Shown: positions 1 through 8,662, counted from the stretch's first letter. The stretch is DNA of 64,000 nucleotides from Calothrix sp. PCC 7716 (GCF_019977735.1 NZ_AP025018.1:5956580-6020579); one strand, 5' to 3'. Notes: generated from the letters alone by a model not told the origin. Program-made: numbers and translations.

Positions 1-1125
1 TCGTTTCAAAGGCTGTACTTCAAATATTACCTCGGCGCCTGTATCTGAATTATTTCTGTCATAAGGGGAAAACCGAGCTAGTTCACCTGTGGTTTTATCT
101 TCAACTTCGTTTTTGACCCAATTTTGAGGATATTTAATTTTGATTGCGTAATTTAAATTTTCGTAAACAGAAAAATTTACAGGAAACAATAACAGTGGAG
201 CAGTAATTAATTGCTGTATTACTTTATGCGTCACTGGTAAAACAGCTACTGAAATTATTAATATAGTAATCACAGATACTGATGCGACTTTTTTCTTAGT
301 GTTCCATAGCGACTCTAATAGCGTGGGTTGTTCGAGCTTTGACAGTGCTTGTAAAACTTCTGGAACTGACTGGTAACGGCGCCGATGGTCACGGCAAATC
401 ATTTTGTCTATAATTGCAGCTAGTTGAGGGTTAACGTCCCGCTTATTCCAGACAACTTCGGGTTTTTTTTGTAGCGTATCAGGATTTATACCTGTTAATC
501 CCTGAATACAAGTCATTCCCACAGCATAAATATCACTATTAAACTTTGGATTACCATCACGCTGCTCAACAGGTGTGTAACCAGGGGTGCCAATTACTGT
601 AATACCCTGACTTGTTTCCATTACTGCTGTAATTTCTTTGACGGCGCCGAAGTCAATTAAAGTGATTCTATTATCAGATGCGCGTCGAATTAGATTTGCT
701 GGCTTAACATCACGGTGAATAACTTGCTCTGTATGAACAAATTCCAATATCTGTAACAAATCTTTTAAAAAATTAATAGCTTGCTCCTCGTTCCATTTTT
801 GCCCTTTGGCTAATTCTTTACTAAGGAGGGTTCCGGGAATATACTCTTGAACGAGGTAAAATTCTTGATTTTCCTCGAAATGCGCCAAAAGTCGCGGAAT
901 TTGGTCGTGAGTACCAACTCTATATAATACTTGAGCTTCACGCTCAAATAAACGCGCGGCTATTTCTAAAGACTCAGAATCTGTAAATATAGGCTTTAGC
1001 AGCTTGACAACACAGTGAGGATTCCCAGGTAAATCCATATCAAGAGCCAGATAAGTCTCGCTAAATCCTCCTTTACCTAAGTCCCGGATAATTTGGTAGC
1101 GTCCTCGGAGCTTTGTTTCCAACAT
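1..1125 (-). CDS. Serine/threonine protein kinase, 3' end outside window
   Basis: The minus-strand frame is open from an ATG at 1123-1125 to base 1 (375 codons) and runs off the left edge. The N-terminus carries a Hanks-type kinase domain: glycine loop GKGGFSETY (residues 17-25), ATP lysine K41 in VVKLLKP, catalytic loop HRDVKPANL, DFG in LIDFGAVKE and an APE-like VEQRD region. A hydrophobic stretch (VSVITILIISVAVLP) follows near residue 285, then a soluble tail resembling the extracytoplasmic sensing or lipid-binding tails of cyanobacterial PknB-like kinases. It phosphorylates Ser/Thr of unknown targets at the membrane. The upstream gene is divergent (malic enzyme). The call as kinase is secure; the target is unknown. 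Confidence 0.93.
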   Translation of the reverse strand, partial: MLETKLRGRYQIIRDLGKGGFSETYLALDMDLPGNPHCVVKLLKPIFTDSESLEIAARLFEREAQVLYRVGTHDQIPRLLAHFEENQEFYLVQEYIPGTLLSKELAKGQKWNEEQAINFLKDLLQILEFVHTEQVIHRDVKPANLIRRASDNRITLIDFGAVKEITAVMETSQGITVIGTPGYTPVEQRDGNPKFNSDIYAVGMTCIQGLTGINPDTLQKKPEVVWNKRDVNPQLAAIIDKMICRDHRRRYQSVPEVLQALSKLEQPTLLESLWNTKKKVASVSVITILIISVAVLPVTHKVIQQLITAPLLLFPVNFSVYENLNYAIKIKYPQNWVKNEVEDKTTGELARFSPYDRNNSDTGAEVIFEVQPLKR

Positions 1126-1311
1126 CGAATAAACCCTTGCATCGGAGACGTTTTGCTCGCAGTTGTCAATCCTACGTTCGATTTCGATTGTTACACAGAT
1201 TTTTATCGAGTGAAAGTTTTTTCGGAACCATTAAGCCTATGTTTTTGAAGCATTGCTAGAAAATGTTACCTTCACCATTCTAATATTGAATATTAAAATC
1301 TAACAGAGAGC

Positions 1312-2703
1312 ATGGCAGACCTCACACCTAATTCGAGTTTTAGTTTAACGATTCGGCTAGAAATTCCCAACCGCGTGGGAATGCTTGCTACCGTTACAAA
1401 AGCAATTGCTACAAGCGGTGGTAATTTTGGGCAAATTGATTTAATTGAGCAAACGCGCAGCGTCACGACTCGTGATATTACCGTTGATGCAGCTTCTACC
1501 GAACACGCAGAAACAATAGTACAAGCGGTAAAAGCTTTGCCCGACATTAAAGTTCTTGACGTGTATGACCGCACGTTTAATTTACATCGTGGTGGCAAAA
1601 TTAGCATTACCAGCCGAATTCAGCTTAAAAGCGTATCCGATTTAGCAATGGCTTATACTCCTGGAGTCGGAAGAGTTTGCCGTGCTATCGCTGAAAATCC
1701 TGATGATGTTTACAACTTTACCATTAAACGAAATACTGTTGCCATTGTTACAGATGGAAGTGCCGTTTTAGGGTTAGGTAATTTAGGTGCAGAAGCATCT
1801 TTACCTGTAATGGAAGGTAAAGCGATGCTCTTTAAAGAATTTGCTGGTATTGATGCTTTCCCCATCTGCCTAGCAACACAAGATACCGATGAAATTGTCC
1901 GTACAGTCAAAAATTTAGCCCCAGTTTTTGGAGGTGTAAATTTAGAAGATATTGCTGCTCCCCGTTGTTTTGAAATTGAGCAAAGGTTACGCGAAGAATT
2001 AGATATTCCGGTTTTTCACGATGACCAGCACGGTACAGCAATTGTCACTTTAGCTGCACTATTTAATGCTTTAAAATTAGTGCAAAAGCCGATGGAAAAA
2101 ATTCGCATTGTTATAAATGGTGCAGGCGCCGCAGGTGTAGCAATTGCCCGCTTACTCAAAAAAGCAGGTGCCGAAACTATATTAATGTGTGACTCTAAAG
2201 GAATACTTTCGACAAGTCGCACTGATTTGAACGATGAAAAACTTGAATTTGCTGTCAAAGGACAAGGAACACTTGCAGGCGCCATTCAAGGAGCAGATGT
2301 ATTTATAGGAGTTAGCGCACCAGGTGTTTTAACTCCAGAAATGGTACGTTCAATGGCAAAAGACTCAATTGTATTTGCAATGGCAAACCCCATCCCCGAA
2401 ATTCAGCCTGAATTAGTGAGTTCAGATGTAGCGGTAATGGCAACAGGACGCAGCGACTACCCCAACCAAATTAATAACGTTTTGGCATTCCCAGGAGTAT
2501 TTCGTGGCGCCTTAGATTGTCGCGCAAAATCAATAACTACATCAATGTATTTAGAAGCAGCAAACGCTATAGCTTCTTTAGTCAACCCCAAAGACTTGAG
2601 TAAAGAACATATAGTACCATCTGTTTTTGACGAACGTGTAGCAGGCGCCGTTGCAGCAGCAGTTCAGCGTGCGGCACGTAATGAAGGAATTGCAAGAAGT
2701 TAA
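1312..2703 (+). CDS. NAD(P)-dependent malic enzyme with N-terminal ACT domain
   Basis: A 463-residue protein that should oxidatively decarboxylate malate to pyruvate. Residues about 1-80 form an ACT-type regulatory domain (IRLEIPNRVGMLATVTKAI), the usual arrangement of cyanobacterial malic enzymes. The malic core follows: AYTPGVGRVC, the catalytic lysine region VMEGKAMLF, metal-binding EDIAAP near residue 212, DDQHGTA near 237, and a Rossmann motif INGAGAAGVA near 270. Length fits the short bacterial class. An AGAGAG ribosome-binding-like stretch lies just before the ATG. The gene ends directly at a heptamer repeat array. Cofactor preference cannot be read from sequence by eye. Confidence 0.95.
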   Translation: MADLTPNSSFSLTIRLEIPNRVGMLATVTKAIATSGGNFGQIDLIEQTRSVTTRDITVDAASTEHAETIVQAVKALPDIKVLDVYDRTFNLHRGGKISITSRIQLKSVSDLAMAYTPGVGRVCRAIAENPDDVYNFTIKRNTVAIVTDGSAVLGLGNLGAEASLPVMEGKAMLFKEFAGIDAFPICLATQDTDEIVRTVKNLAPVFGGVNLEDIAAPRCFEIEQRLREELDIPVFHDDQHGTAIVTLAALFNALKLVQKPMEKIRIVINGAGAAGVAIARLLKKAGAETILMCDSKGILSTSRTDLNDEKLEFAVKGQGTLAGAIQGADVFIGVSAPGVLTPEMVRSMAKDSIVFAMANPIPEIQPELVSSDVAVMATGRSDYPNQINNVLAFPGVFRGALDCRAKSITTSMYLEAANAIASLVNPKDLSKEHIVPSVFDERVAGAVAAAVQRAARNEGIARS

Positions 2704-2780
2704 GAGTGCTGAGTGCTGAGTGCTGAGTGCTGAGTAGTAAAGATTTACTCAGCACTCAGTACTTTCTACTCAGCACTTTT
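2704..2780. repeat. GAGTGCT heptamer array with inverted copies
   Basis: Four to five head-to-tail copies of a TGAGTGC heptamer (2704-2737) are followed by inverted copies (ACTCAGC type, 2757-2777), so a transcript could fold into a hairpin. The array sits between two convergent genes and its inverted half encodes the last residues and stop codon of the BrnA-like antitoxin. The same heptamers recur at 11436, 11741, 15885, 39481 and 58303. This is a short tandemly repeated repetitive (STRR) family as known from heterocystous cyanobacteria. Confidence 0.9.
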
Positions 2781-3002
2781 GATTTGATCTGCTGGTTGGT
2801 TTTGTTGCATAACTCTAATAACAAACCTTAAAGTTTCATTCACAGCATCGGCATTGGGAAATATTTCTGCAACATCAGGTTCCAAACGAACGGTTACATC
2901 GCCAAAATTTTTTCGTCCACTACCGAATTTCCTAACTCTTAGACTTTTTAAGTCATATTCTGCCCGAAGCTCATCATCCATTTCTTCATCAACCTTCTTC
3001 AT
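2766..3002 (-). CDS. brnA: BrnA-type antitoxin
   Basis: A 78-residue protein directly following and overlapping brnT by 14 bases, the standard BrnTA order. It contains the BrnA-like segment VRKFGSGRKNFGDVTVRLEPDVAEIFPNADAVNETLRFVIR, split here only by description: a short N-terminal helix, then a ribbon-helix-helix-like DNA-binding part. By family knowledge it neutralises BrnT and represses the shared promoter. The C-terminal residues KSAE and the TAG stop are written by a heptamer repeat, so the original C-terminus was probably different. The call rests on both position and sequence. Confidence 0.85.
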   Translation of the reverse strand: MKKVDEEMDDELRAEYDLKSLRVRKFGSGRKNFGDVTVRLEPDVAEIFPNADAVNETLRFVIRVMQQNQPADQIKSAE

Positions 3003-3261
3003 AGACTTCTCGCTCGGCTCTTGTTACAACTCTTGCACTAATTATACGGATTGAATTTCCTCTTTCTGTATAGGAGACAATTAGCAAGCGTCTTCGATTT
3101 GACTCTCCAACAATAAGATAACGCTCCTCATCAACAGAGTGATCTGGATCGTAGAAATCAACATAAAGGGGGTCATCAAAAACAGTTTTGGCTTCCTCAA
3201 ACGAAACGCTGTGTTTCGAGAGATTTTTTGCCGCTTTATCTTCATTCCACTCAAATTCCAT
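2989..3261 (-). CDS. brnT: BrnT-type ribonuclease toxin
   Basis: A 90-residue protein with the full BrnT pattern: MEFEWNEDKAAKNLSKHSVSF at the N-terminus (the WDxxKxxxNxxKHGVSF signature), EEAKTVFDDP, an EERY..VGES strand and the C-terminal ISARVVTRAEREVYEE motif holding the conserved Arg/Glu/Tyr residues. BrnT toxins are RelE-fold ribonucleases that stop translation under stress and are held inactive by BrnA, encoded by the next gene. The pair appears intact, so the system is probably functional. A GGCGCC-containing 8-mer (GGGCGCCC) lies just upstream. Confidence 0.9.
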   Translation of the reverse strand: MEFEWNEDKAAKNLSKHSVSFEEAKTVFDDPLYVDFYDPDHSVDEERYLIVGESNRRRLLIVSYTERGNSIRIISARVVTRAEREVYEEG

Positions 3262-3383
3262 AGATATTTTAATATTAGACCAACTATAAGGGCGCCCTTT
3301 AAATTAGCCTAACGTGAGTTTTACACCTCTTTTCCCCTTTATACAAAGAAGAGGAGTGGAACTAAATTCATAATTCCTAACTC

Positions 3384-4127
3384 CTAACTATTAACAAATT
3401 CTAAATAGTTGTTACTAAGTTCTTTGACAGCAGCTTCGTAAAACTGCTGTCCATGTTCAGGTGTTGCTAGAGCAGGGTTGGAACCCATACGTCCATCTGG
3501 GTAACGGCGCCGAAAGTCTGTAGCACCGTAGATTTTGTGCCCTTTACCTACTTCTTCAGATAACGGTGTCGTCTTTATTGCTTCTGGGTAAATATATTGT
3601 GTGAGTGCAACTTCACTAGGGGTTGCATGGGAACCTTCTTGATCCCCGTATAATTCGTGCGCTAATTTCAATACCTCGCGACACATAAACCAGTTTGCAA
3701 CTTGGCACTGAACTAGACTTGCATCGGGTATTTGTAGTTCTTCTAGATAGACGTAAGTCTCTGAAAATGCCGCTTTAAGTGTGGCGATGTTGCCACCATG
3801 CCCATTAATAAAATAAAACTTACGAAAACCAGCTTTTGTCAAGCAAGTTACATAGTCACGTATGACTTGAATGATTGTACTTGGACGCAGGCTAATTGTA
3901 CCTGGAAAAGCAGTGTGATGTAGTGCCATTCCTACATTTATTGTGGGCGCCACTATTGCGTGCGTTGCTTCACCGACACCCTTAGATACGGCTTCAGCAC
4001 ATATTGCATCGGTACCAATTAATCCTGTCGGTCCATGTTGTTCGGTAGAACCTATGGGTAAGATAATGCCTTGCGACTGCTGTAAATAAGCTTCAACTTC
4101 TTGCCATGTACTTAAATGTAACAACAT
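3384..4127 (-). CDS. Creatininase-family amidohydrolase
   Basis: A 247-residue metal-dependent amidohydrolase of the creatininase fold. Metal ligands are visible: E29 and H31 in PIGSTEQHGP, D40 in GTDAICAEA, and H110 within the hallmark INGHGGN; HHTAFPGTISL and GSHATPSEVAL are further family blocks. Family members include creatininase, the FAPy-pyrimidine deformylase ArfB and MftE; cyanobacterial members are annotated only as creatininase family, and the substrate here cannot be inferred. Monocistronic, on the minus strand. Its stop lies beside a short TCCTAACTCCTAACT repeat. Confidence 0.9.
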   Translation of the reverse strand: MLLHLSTWQEVEAYLQQSQGIILPIGSTEQHGPTGLIGTDAICAEAVSKGVGEATHAIVAPTINVGMALHHTAFPGTISLRPSTIIQVIRDYVTCLTKAGFRKFYFINGHGGNIATLKAAFSETYVYLEELQIPDASLVQCQVANWFMCREVLKLAHELYGDQEGSHATPSEVALTQYIYPEAIKTTPLSEEVGKGHKIYGATDFRRRYPDGRMGSNPALATPEHGQQFYEAAVKELSNNYLEFVNS

Positions 4128-4206
4128 TTTATATCAGCATCCTCGTGACTATTGCTTTTGGGTATCTCTATCACGATTATGCACGCTACAAAGCTTTAAT
4201 TGAATT

Positions 4207-4566
4207 TTAGCAGTATGCTTGAATATCTTCTCCACACTTGTCTACTAGATAGCATAAAGCACGGAAGCGCAAACCTACGAACTGGTCGTACAAAGGATTC
4301 AACTTGCACATTGGGGGAATATGAGCTATTTTACGACCAAAAAGGGTGATGTCACGCTCGAATGGGCATTGTGCGGGAATTAGTTTAGCGATTAGTTTCG
4401 CCAGTTTACGGTTTTCAATTTCTAATGAATCAAGCTTGTTACGCAGTGGTTGTAACAAATCAATTTTCTTTATCGCAAATAATTCTTTTTTAATCGATTG
4501 CTTTGCTTCTGTAACACCTTCGACAAAAGCAGGAACGATAATGTGGGTTTTGTTAGTTGTAATCAT
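4207..4566 (-). CDS. Mo-dependent nitrogenase C-terminal domain (Mo-nitro_C) protein
   Basis: A 119-residue protein whose C-terminal half (about 60-119) matches the Mo-nitro_C family of cyanobacteria: PAQCPFERDITLFG, HIPPMCKLNPLYDQ and GLRFRALCYLVDKCGEDI, with three conserved cysteines besides the terminal one. Residues 20-60 look like an amphipathic helix or coiled coil (KIDLLQPLRNKLDSLEIEN). Despite the family name these small proteins are not nitrogenase subunits; their function is not established, though several copies typically occur in nitrogen-fixing filamentous cyanobacteria. No nif gene is nearby. Confidence 0.85.
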   Translation of the reverse strand: MITTNKTHIIVPAFVEGVTEAKQSIKKELFAIKKIDLLQPLRNKLDSLEIENRKLAKLIAKLIPAQCPFERDITLFGRKIAHIPPMCKLNPLYDQFVGLRFRALCYLVDKCGEDIQAYC

Positions 4567-5299
4567 AGTAGCGACTTTCTCCTGGTCTGGGTTTGCGGTT
4601 ATTCAATCCACGCATTTTAACTTTAGTTATTCTCAATATTAGTTTGGTTAAGAGCAAGCAATATAGGTGCCGATGCAAAGCAAACTAAATATATGGAATT
4701 CGTTTGAAATTTGTGAATTAACAGTAATTTAATCTGAGCTTTAGGACATGAACTGTCCCGCTCAATACAAAATAACAAAAAAACTTCACAAATGTCATTA
4801 GTTTGATTATTTATTACTGATATATCTTATAGTTCTGCCATATCTCAAGTTTAGCCATGCTGTTATAAAATCAACAATATCTTATGGTAGTATTTACCCG
4901 ACCTAAAGAGCCGTATGTCCTATACTGCGGGTATATCTTGAGGATAAGCTCTTTGACGGAAATTTATCATATGTGATAAATTTTTAGATAGAATGTATCG
5001 CTAGTTACATTTTGTAATAATTTAGATTAGCTAATATGAAGTCTAAGGGAAAAGAAATAATTACAGGTGAATATAGTTATTTCTCTTCTTTATGAAAGGG
5101 TTAAATTGAACAATATAAAATTAATTTATCAATTTGGTAAAATTAACTGCTCTAACGGTAGATGTGTTGAGAGTCTTCTGCTTAAGGGTAGAGTTGGTAA
5201 CGGATGTAACGGATGAGTTTTTTATCGTGCGGTATTAACATCTATGCTGCTAAAATCTGGTAAAAGCTGACTTTTGTATTAAAACGTACTATTGCTTTT
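4567..5299. other. Long intergenic region before the AraC gene
   Basis: About 730 A+T-rich bases with no credible coding region. Both flanking genes are transcribed away from it (Mo-nitro_C on minus, AraC on plus), so it must contain both promoters. A partial direct repeat GTAACGGATGTAACGGATGAG near 5191-5217 (two GTAACGGATG units) could be an operator for the AraC regulator, but this is inference. No tRNA or terminator was recognised. Confidence 0.5.
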
Positions 5300-6145
5300 A
5301 TGTCTTTAACTTATGGCAATACAAAATTATGCTTAGTTCCAGAGTTTGATAATTTGGAGTTGTTTCGGGCAAATGCTATCCATTACACTTATGCTCGCCA
5401 CTCTCATCCAGAGTATTCAATAGGTATTATTGAGGCTGGGGTGGGAGGTAATTATTATCAAGGTTCTACATATTTGGCGCCTCCTGGAAGTATTATTTTA
5501 ATGAATCCAGATGAAGCTCACACAGGTTATTCTGCTAATAATCTGCCACTGACTTATCGAATGCTTTATCCGAGCCTAAATATAATAAAACAACTGGCTA
5601 AAGAAATTCAGGTGTGTGAATTTCCTTATTTTAAAGAAGCTTTTATAAAAAATGAAGTTTTGGCTAAAAACATTTATGACCTGCACGCAGTCCTTGAGCA
5701 GTCTCAAAACCAGCTAGAACGACAATCAATGTTGGTAGAAGTTGTATCAGCAATTCTTATTCATTATGCTGATATTAATATTAGATTAGATAAACTTGGT
5801 AAAGAACAACGTGTTGTTAATTTAATTAAAGAATATTTATATGATAATTTCAGTTGTAATATTTTGCTTGAAGATTTGGTAAAACTAACCAATTTAAATC
5901 GCTACTATTTAATCAGGCTGTTCCGCAAAATAGTTGGGATGGCGCCTTATACTTATTTAAACCAGATTCGTGTGCAAAAAGCAAAACAATTTTTATCCCA
6001 AGGTATTCCAATTGCCGATGTCGCATTGAGTGTTGGAATGTCAGATCAAAGCCATTTAAATCGGCACTTCAAGCGAATTGTAGGTGTTACACCAGGTTAT
6101 TACCGCAGTATGATGTCAACATCGTTCAAGACAAAGCCAGATTAA
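5300..6145 (+). CDS. AraC-family transcriptional regulator
   Basis: A 281-residue regulator. The N-terminal half is a cupin-type ligand-binding domain (YARHSHPEYSIGIIEAG, then LAPPGSIILMNPDEAHTG with the usual His and Glu pattern). The C-terminal ~100 residues are the double helix-turn-helix: LLEDLVKLTNLNRYYLIRLF and IADVALSVGMSDQSHLNRHF, ending in GVTPGYYR. It probably responds to a small molecule. The next gene, only 46 bases downstream and co-oriented, is the DUF3291 gene interrupted by an insertion sequence, so the likely operon partner has been lost. Confidence 0.95.
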   Translation: MSLTYGNTKLCLVPEFDNLELFRANAIHYTYARHSHPEYSIGIIEAGVGGNYYQGSTYLAPPGSIILMNPDEAHTGYSANNLPLTYRMLYPSLNIIKQLAKEIQVCEFPYFKEAFIKNEVLAKNIYDLHAVLEQSQNQLERQSMLVEVVSAILIHYADINIRLDKLGKEQRVVNLIKEYLYDNFSCNILLEDLVKLTNLNRYYLIRLFRKIVGMAPYTYLNQIRVQKAKQFLSQGIPIADVALSVGMSDQSHLNRHFKRIVGVTPGYYRSMMSTSFKTKPD

Positions 6146-6333
6146 CTTTTGGATACTTCAGGTCGTAGCTTTCAAACGAGAAGGGCAAACTATGACTGTA
6201 AATACATCCAACCTAACACAGCGCGAGTATAATTTAGCACAAATAAATATAGCTTTGATGAAAGCTCCTTTACAAGACCCGATAATGGCTGAGTTTGCTG
6301 CTGCACTTGATGAAGTAAACTTAACTGCTGATA

Positions 6334-7797
6334 ACAATACCTTCGCCAAATTTAAGAACTGGTGGAGCAAGTACTAGCAGGGTGTATGCGCCCTAAATTG
6401 GTAACTCTGTGGAAAATATTTGCCATTAAAACTGGGTCTGGTTTTTCGGGAAGGAGTTTTATAGTTTCCTCAACATATTTATAACCTCGGAACAGTGCCT
6501 TCAAGTCCGTAACACTAAAATCCGGATTAAATTTCCGAAAATGAACAAGCAAAACTTGTGAAACACTAACCATAAAAAATGCAAGATTAGCAGCGTTTGT
6601 AACTGCTGTTTTTCCAACATTCATAAAATCTTCTAGCCCCCAAAATTGTTTAGCATCTCGGTAATTGAACTCAATTTGAAATCTGAGACTGTAATAATCA
6701 ATTAACTTGTCATAGCTTAAATTTAAGTCAGTGGAAAATAACACAGCATGAGTTCTATGACAAGTTTTAATATCTGTTCGTACTATGATGACGACATTTA
6801 ATGCTTGACAATACTCCTTGTGTAGAAGTTGTGCTTGGTAAATATCTGTACGAATGTCATCTTCAATGTTAGATTTTTTTAAAAAACGCTCTGGTATAAA
6901 TGAATAGTTTATTTTCTCCCCGTACTTACGACGAGACTTACGGGTAGGGTCTGGATTTTCGTAAGGTATGTATAATGCTGAGTCATGGCGCATTTTACAA
7001 ATTAGGTGTAAACCTAGCTGCCGAGCCATTACTACAGCTTTATTATTTCCAAAATAACCATCAAGTACTAAGTAGGTTAATGGTAAAAAATTACTGATTT
7101 TTTTAAGTAAATCCTGAACTAGACGACGAATACGTAAAAAGTCGGGAGTTAAATTTACTTCTTTCTTATCCCTTGTCTTACTACCCTTTGGGCGCCCACC
7201 TTTCTTTTTTACAGCTTCTTTATTCGACTCATCTTTAGTCGCTTTAGGCTTTTCTATTATTTTTTTTGCTTTATCTTCTTTAGGCTTTATAACTTGCTCT
7301 ATGCTAATAGGAAATGCTCTTCTTTGCTCCACACTTACAAGCGATAAAGTAAAAAAAGATAAACCGAGTATTGGTTTTTGATATAAGGATGAGAAAAATC
7401 TATCGATTCCGTAGCTTTTTTCTCCTGCTTTACTAATTACTACTTCATCACCAGCTAGTATATATGTTTCTTTGCTTCTAAATATATGTTCTTTAAAAAA
7501 TACCCAAAACAACACTGCCCAAGGTAGCGATGAAGCAAAAAAACGTTGTATTGTTCGATAACTCCCCCCTTTTCCACACCACCGTGATATGCCCAGCATA
7601 GTTATTCTTCCACTCATAGCTAGTATTGCTGGTATGATTCGACCCCACCGTCTCAAAGTTGTTCTTGTCGTATGTCGCTGTAGGCATTCCAATAGTGCTA
7701 ATATATTTGGCATGGGCTTTCTGTATATGTTTGAGTTGTAGTCTAGTAAACATAACTCTACTACAGAAGGCCCTCTTTATTTTGGCGAAGGTATTGT
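6334..7797 (-). mobile_element. IS4-superfamily insertion sequence, 1464 bp
   Basis: Terminal inverted repeats are perfect for 17 bases: ACAATACCTTCGCCAAA at 6334-6350 and its reverse complement at 7781-7797, with weaker matching further in. The flanks carry a direct repeat, GATA (6330-6333 and 7798-7801); if the outer A-T pair is excluded from the repeat the duplication reads TGATAA. One transposase gene fills the element on the minus strand. The insertion lies inside a DUF3291 gene whose frame closes exactly when the element and one duplication are removed, which confirms both ends. Confidence 0.95.
6352..7713 (-). CDS. IS4-family DDE transposase
   Basis: A 453-residue, apparently intact transposase. 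Candidate catalytic residues: D89 in ILAGDEVV, D218 in LVLDGYFGN and E348 within the IS4 signature Y-x2-R-x3-E-x6-K (Y341, R344, E348, K355). A lysine-rich, low-complexity insertion (about 141-187, including KKKGGRPKGSK) separates the first and second catalytic aspartates, as in several cyanobacterial IS4 relatives. The start ATG at 7711-7713 leaves about 84 bases to the right terminal repeat, and the stop lies just inside the left repeat. Assignment to the IS701 versus another IS4 subgroup is unsettled. Confidence 0.93.
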   Translation of the reverse strand: MPNILALLECLQRHTTRTTLRRWGRIIPAILAMSGRITMLGISRWCGKGGSYRTIQRFFASSLPWAVLFWVFFKEHIFRSKETYILAGDEVVISKAGEKSYGIDRFFSSLYQKPILGLSFFTLSLVSVEQRRAFPISIEQVIKPKEDKAKKIIEKPKATKDESNKEAVKKKGGRPKGSKTRDKKEVNLTPDFLRIRRLVQDLLKKISNFLPLTYLVLDGYFGNNKAVVMARQLGLHLICKMRHDSALYIPYENPDPTRKSRRKYGEKINYSFIPERFLKKSNIEDDIRTDIYQAQLLHKEYCQALNVVIIVRTDIKTCHRTHAVLFSTDLNLSYDKLIDYYSLRFQIEFNYRDAKQFWGLEDFMNVGKTAVTNAANLAFFMVSVSQVLLVHFRKFNPDFSVTDLKALFRGYKYVEETIKLLPEKPDPVLMANIFHRVTNLGRIHPASTCSTSS

Positions 7798-8183
7798 GAT
7801 AAGAGTCCAGGTTTTGTTTGGAGGTTACAAACATCTTCTGGCAACGCGACTGATATTCGAGCTTATTCTGACTCTAAAATGCTTGTTAATTTATCTGTTT
7901 GGCAAAGTTTAGAGTCGCTCAAAGCATATGTCTATCAAAGTTTACATGGTGAGTTTTTTATTAAACGTCGTAAATGGTTTGAAAGATACCAAGGGGAGCA
8001 TTTTTGTATGTGGTGGGTTCCTGCTGGTTATTTGCCAACAGTAGAAGAGGGGAAAGCAAAGCTAGAATATCTTGCTTTGTATGGTGACTCACCTGAATGT
8101 TTTACTTTTGTGAAACCTTATTTGGCACCAAATCTTGTTGTGTAGCCTGTTGATGGTGCGTTGCAGTTATCATAATTTAAATT

Positions 8184-8211
8184 GTAGAGACGCGATAAAT
8201 CGCGTCTCTAC
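8184..8211. repeat. Perfect 13-bp inverted repeat (GTAGAGACGCGAT)
   Basis: GTAGAGACGCGAT (8184-8196), two bases, then its exact reverse complement (8199-8211). It lies 38 bases after the DUF3291 stop and could act as a hairpin terminator without a T tract. The sequence resembles a dispersed palindromic repeat common in filamentous cyanobacteria. Confidence 0.85.
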
Positions 8212-8286
8212 GACTGCCTGTAACTCTCTGTAAAATCCAGCCTCGAAGTTCAACTATTTTACACAACTGTTTACCAGAAATTGATT

Positions 8287-8490
8287 TCATACGGCAATCT
8301 CAACGATTTGAGTATTTGACTCTACTGAGTAAGCACTATTAGCAACTTCTAACCATCCTTCAATTGCATCTTTTAAATTTGTTAATATTTCTTCCATTGT
8401 GTCGCCCTCAGTGATACAGCCTGGAAGTGCTGGAACTTCTGCCCAAAAACCGCCTTCTTCTGCTGGATGAATGATTGCTTTAATTTTCAT
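8287..8490 (-). CDS. HicB-family antitoxin-like protein, solitary
   Basis: A 67-residue HicB N-terminal-type domain: MKIKAIIHPAEEGGFWAEVPALPGCITEGDT with the diagnostic GGFWAEVPALPGC block, then EEILTNLKDAIEGWLE. By family it would bind a HicA ribonuclease, but no HicA-like ORF (with the GSH motif) is adjacent on either side. It may act alone, pair with a distant toxin or be a leftover. Length is normal for short HicB proteins lacking a C-terminal DNA-binding domain. Confidence 0.85.
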   Translation of the reverse strand: MKIKAIIHPAEEGGFWAEVPALPGCITEGDTMEEILTNLKDAIEGWLEVANSAYSVESNTQIVEIAV

Positions 8491-8590
8491 AGGTTTTTAT
8501 TGTTTATTTTTTAACTGGCTCTACTATAGCGTTAAATTTATGTTCTGTGTATCCAAATTTTTATATGCCCATAGCTGAATTATTCTTTAA

Positions 8591-8662
8591 TCAATTTTAT
8601 TAAATAAAGAAGAAGCTTTAGAAAATATTCGTGAAGCTATCCAACTTTATTTAAAATCATAA
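8591..8662 (+). pseudogene. Relic of a HicB-like antitoxin C-terminus
   Basis: The plus strand reads NKEEALENIREAIQLYLKS and a TAA stop, the characteristic helix that ends HicB-family antitoxins. An in-frame stop sits just upstream (8588-8590) and there is no start codon, so only a fragment is left. It is on the opposite strand from the intact HicB-like gene at 8287-8490, hence not its continuation. Short length limits certainty. Confidence 0.55.

Larger units (their letters stand above)
6192..8145 (+). pseudogene. DUF3291 protein gene, interrupted by an IS4-type element
   Basis: Two separated pieces form one DUF3291 gene. Piece one (6192-6333) encodes the start, LAQINIALMKAPLQDPIMAEF, through LTAD. 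Piece two (7798-8145) continues in frame as KSPGFVWRLQT, then LVNLSVWQSLESL, FIKRRKWFERY, MWWVPAGYLPTVEEGKAKLEYL to the stop. Removing 6334-7797 and one copy of the duplicated GATA restores an uninterrupted 161-residue reading frame, the normal length for this family of monooxygenase-fold (dimeric alpha/beta barrel-like) proteins of unknown function. ATG-initiated stubs of 61 and 88 residues remain open but neither holds the whole domain. Loss is therefore recent: no other damage is visible. Confidence 0.93.

Noticed and set aside
4207-4566. Nitrogenase subunit
   Set aside because: Only the short Mo-nitro_C family domain is present; no nif genes surround it and the protein is 119 residues.
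5191-5217. GTAACGGATG direct repeat as a CRISPR or tandem array
   Set aside because: Only two partial units; no spacer pattern. At most an operator.
7493-7834. 113-residue minus-strand ORF crossing the right end of the IS
   Set aside because: Overlaps the transposase in another frame and spans the insertion junction, so it cannot be an ancestral gene.
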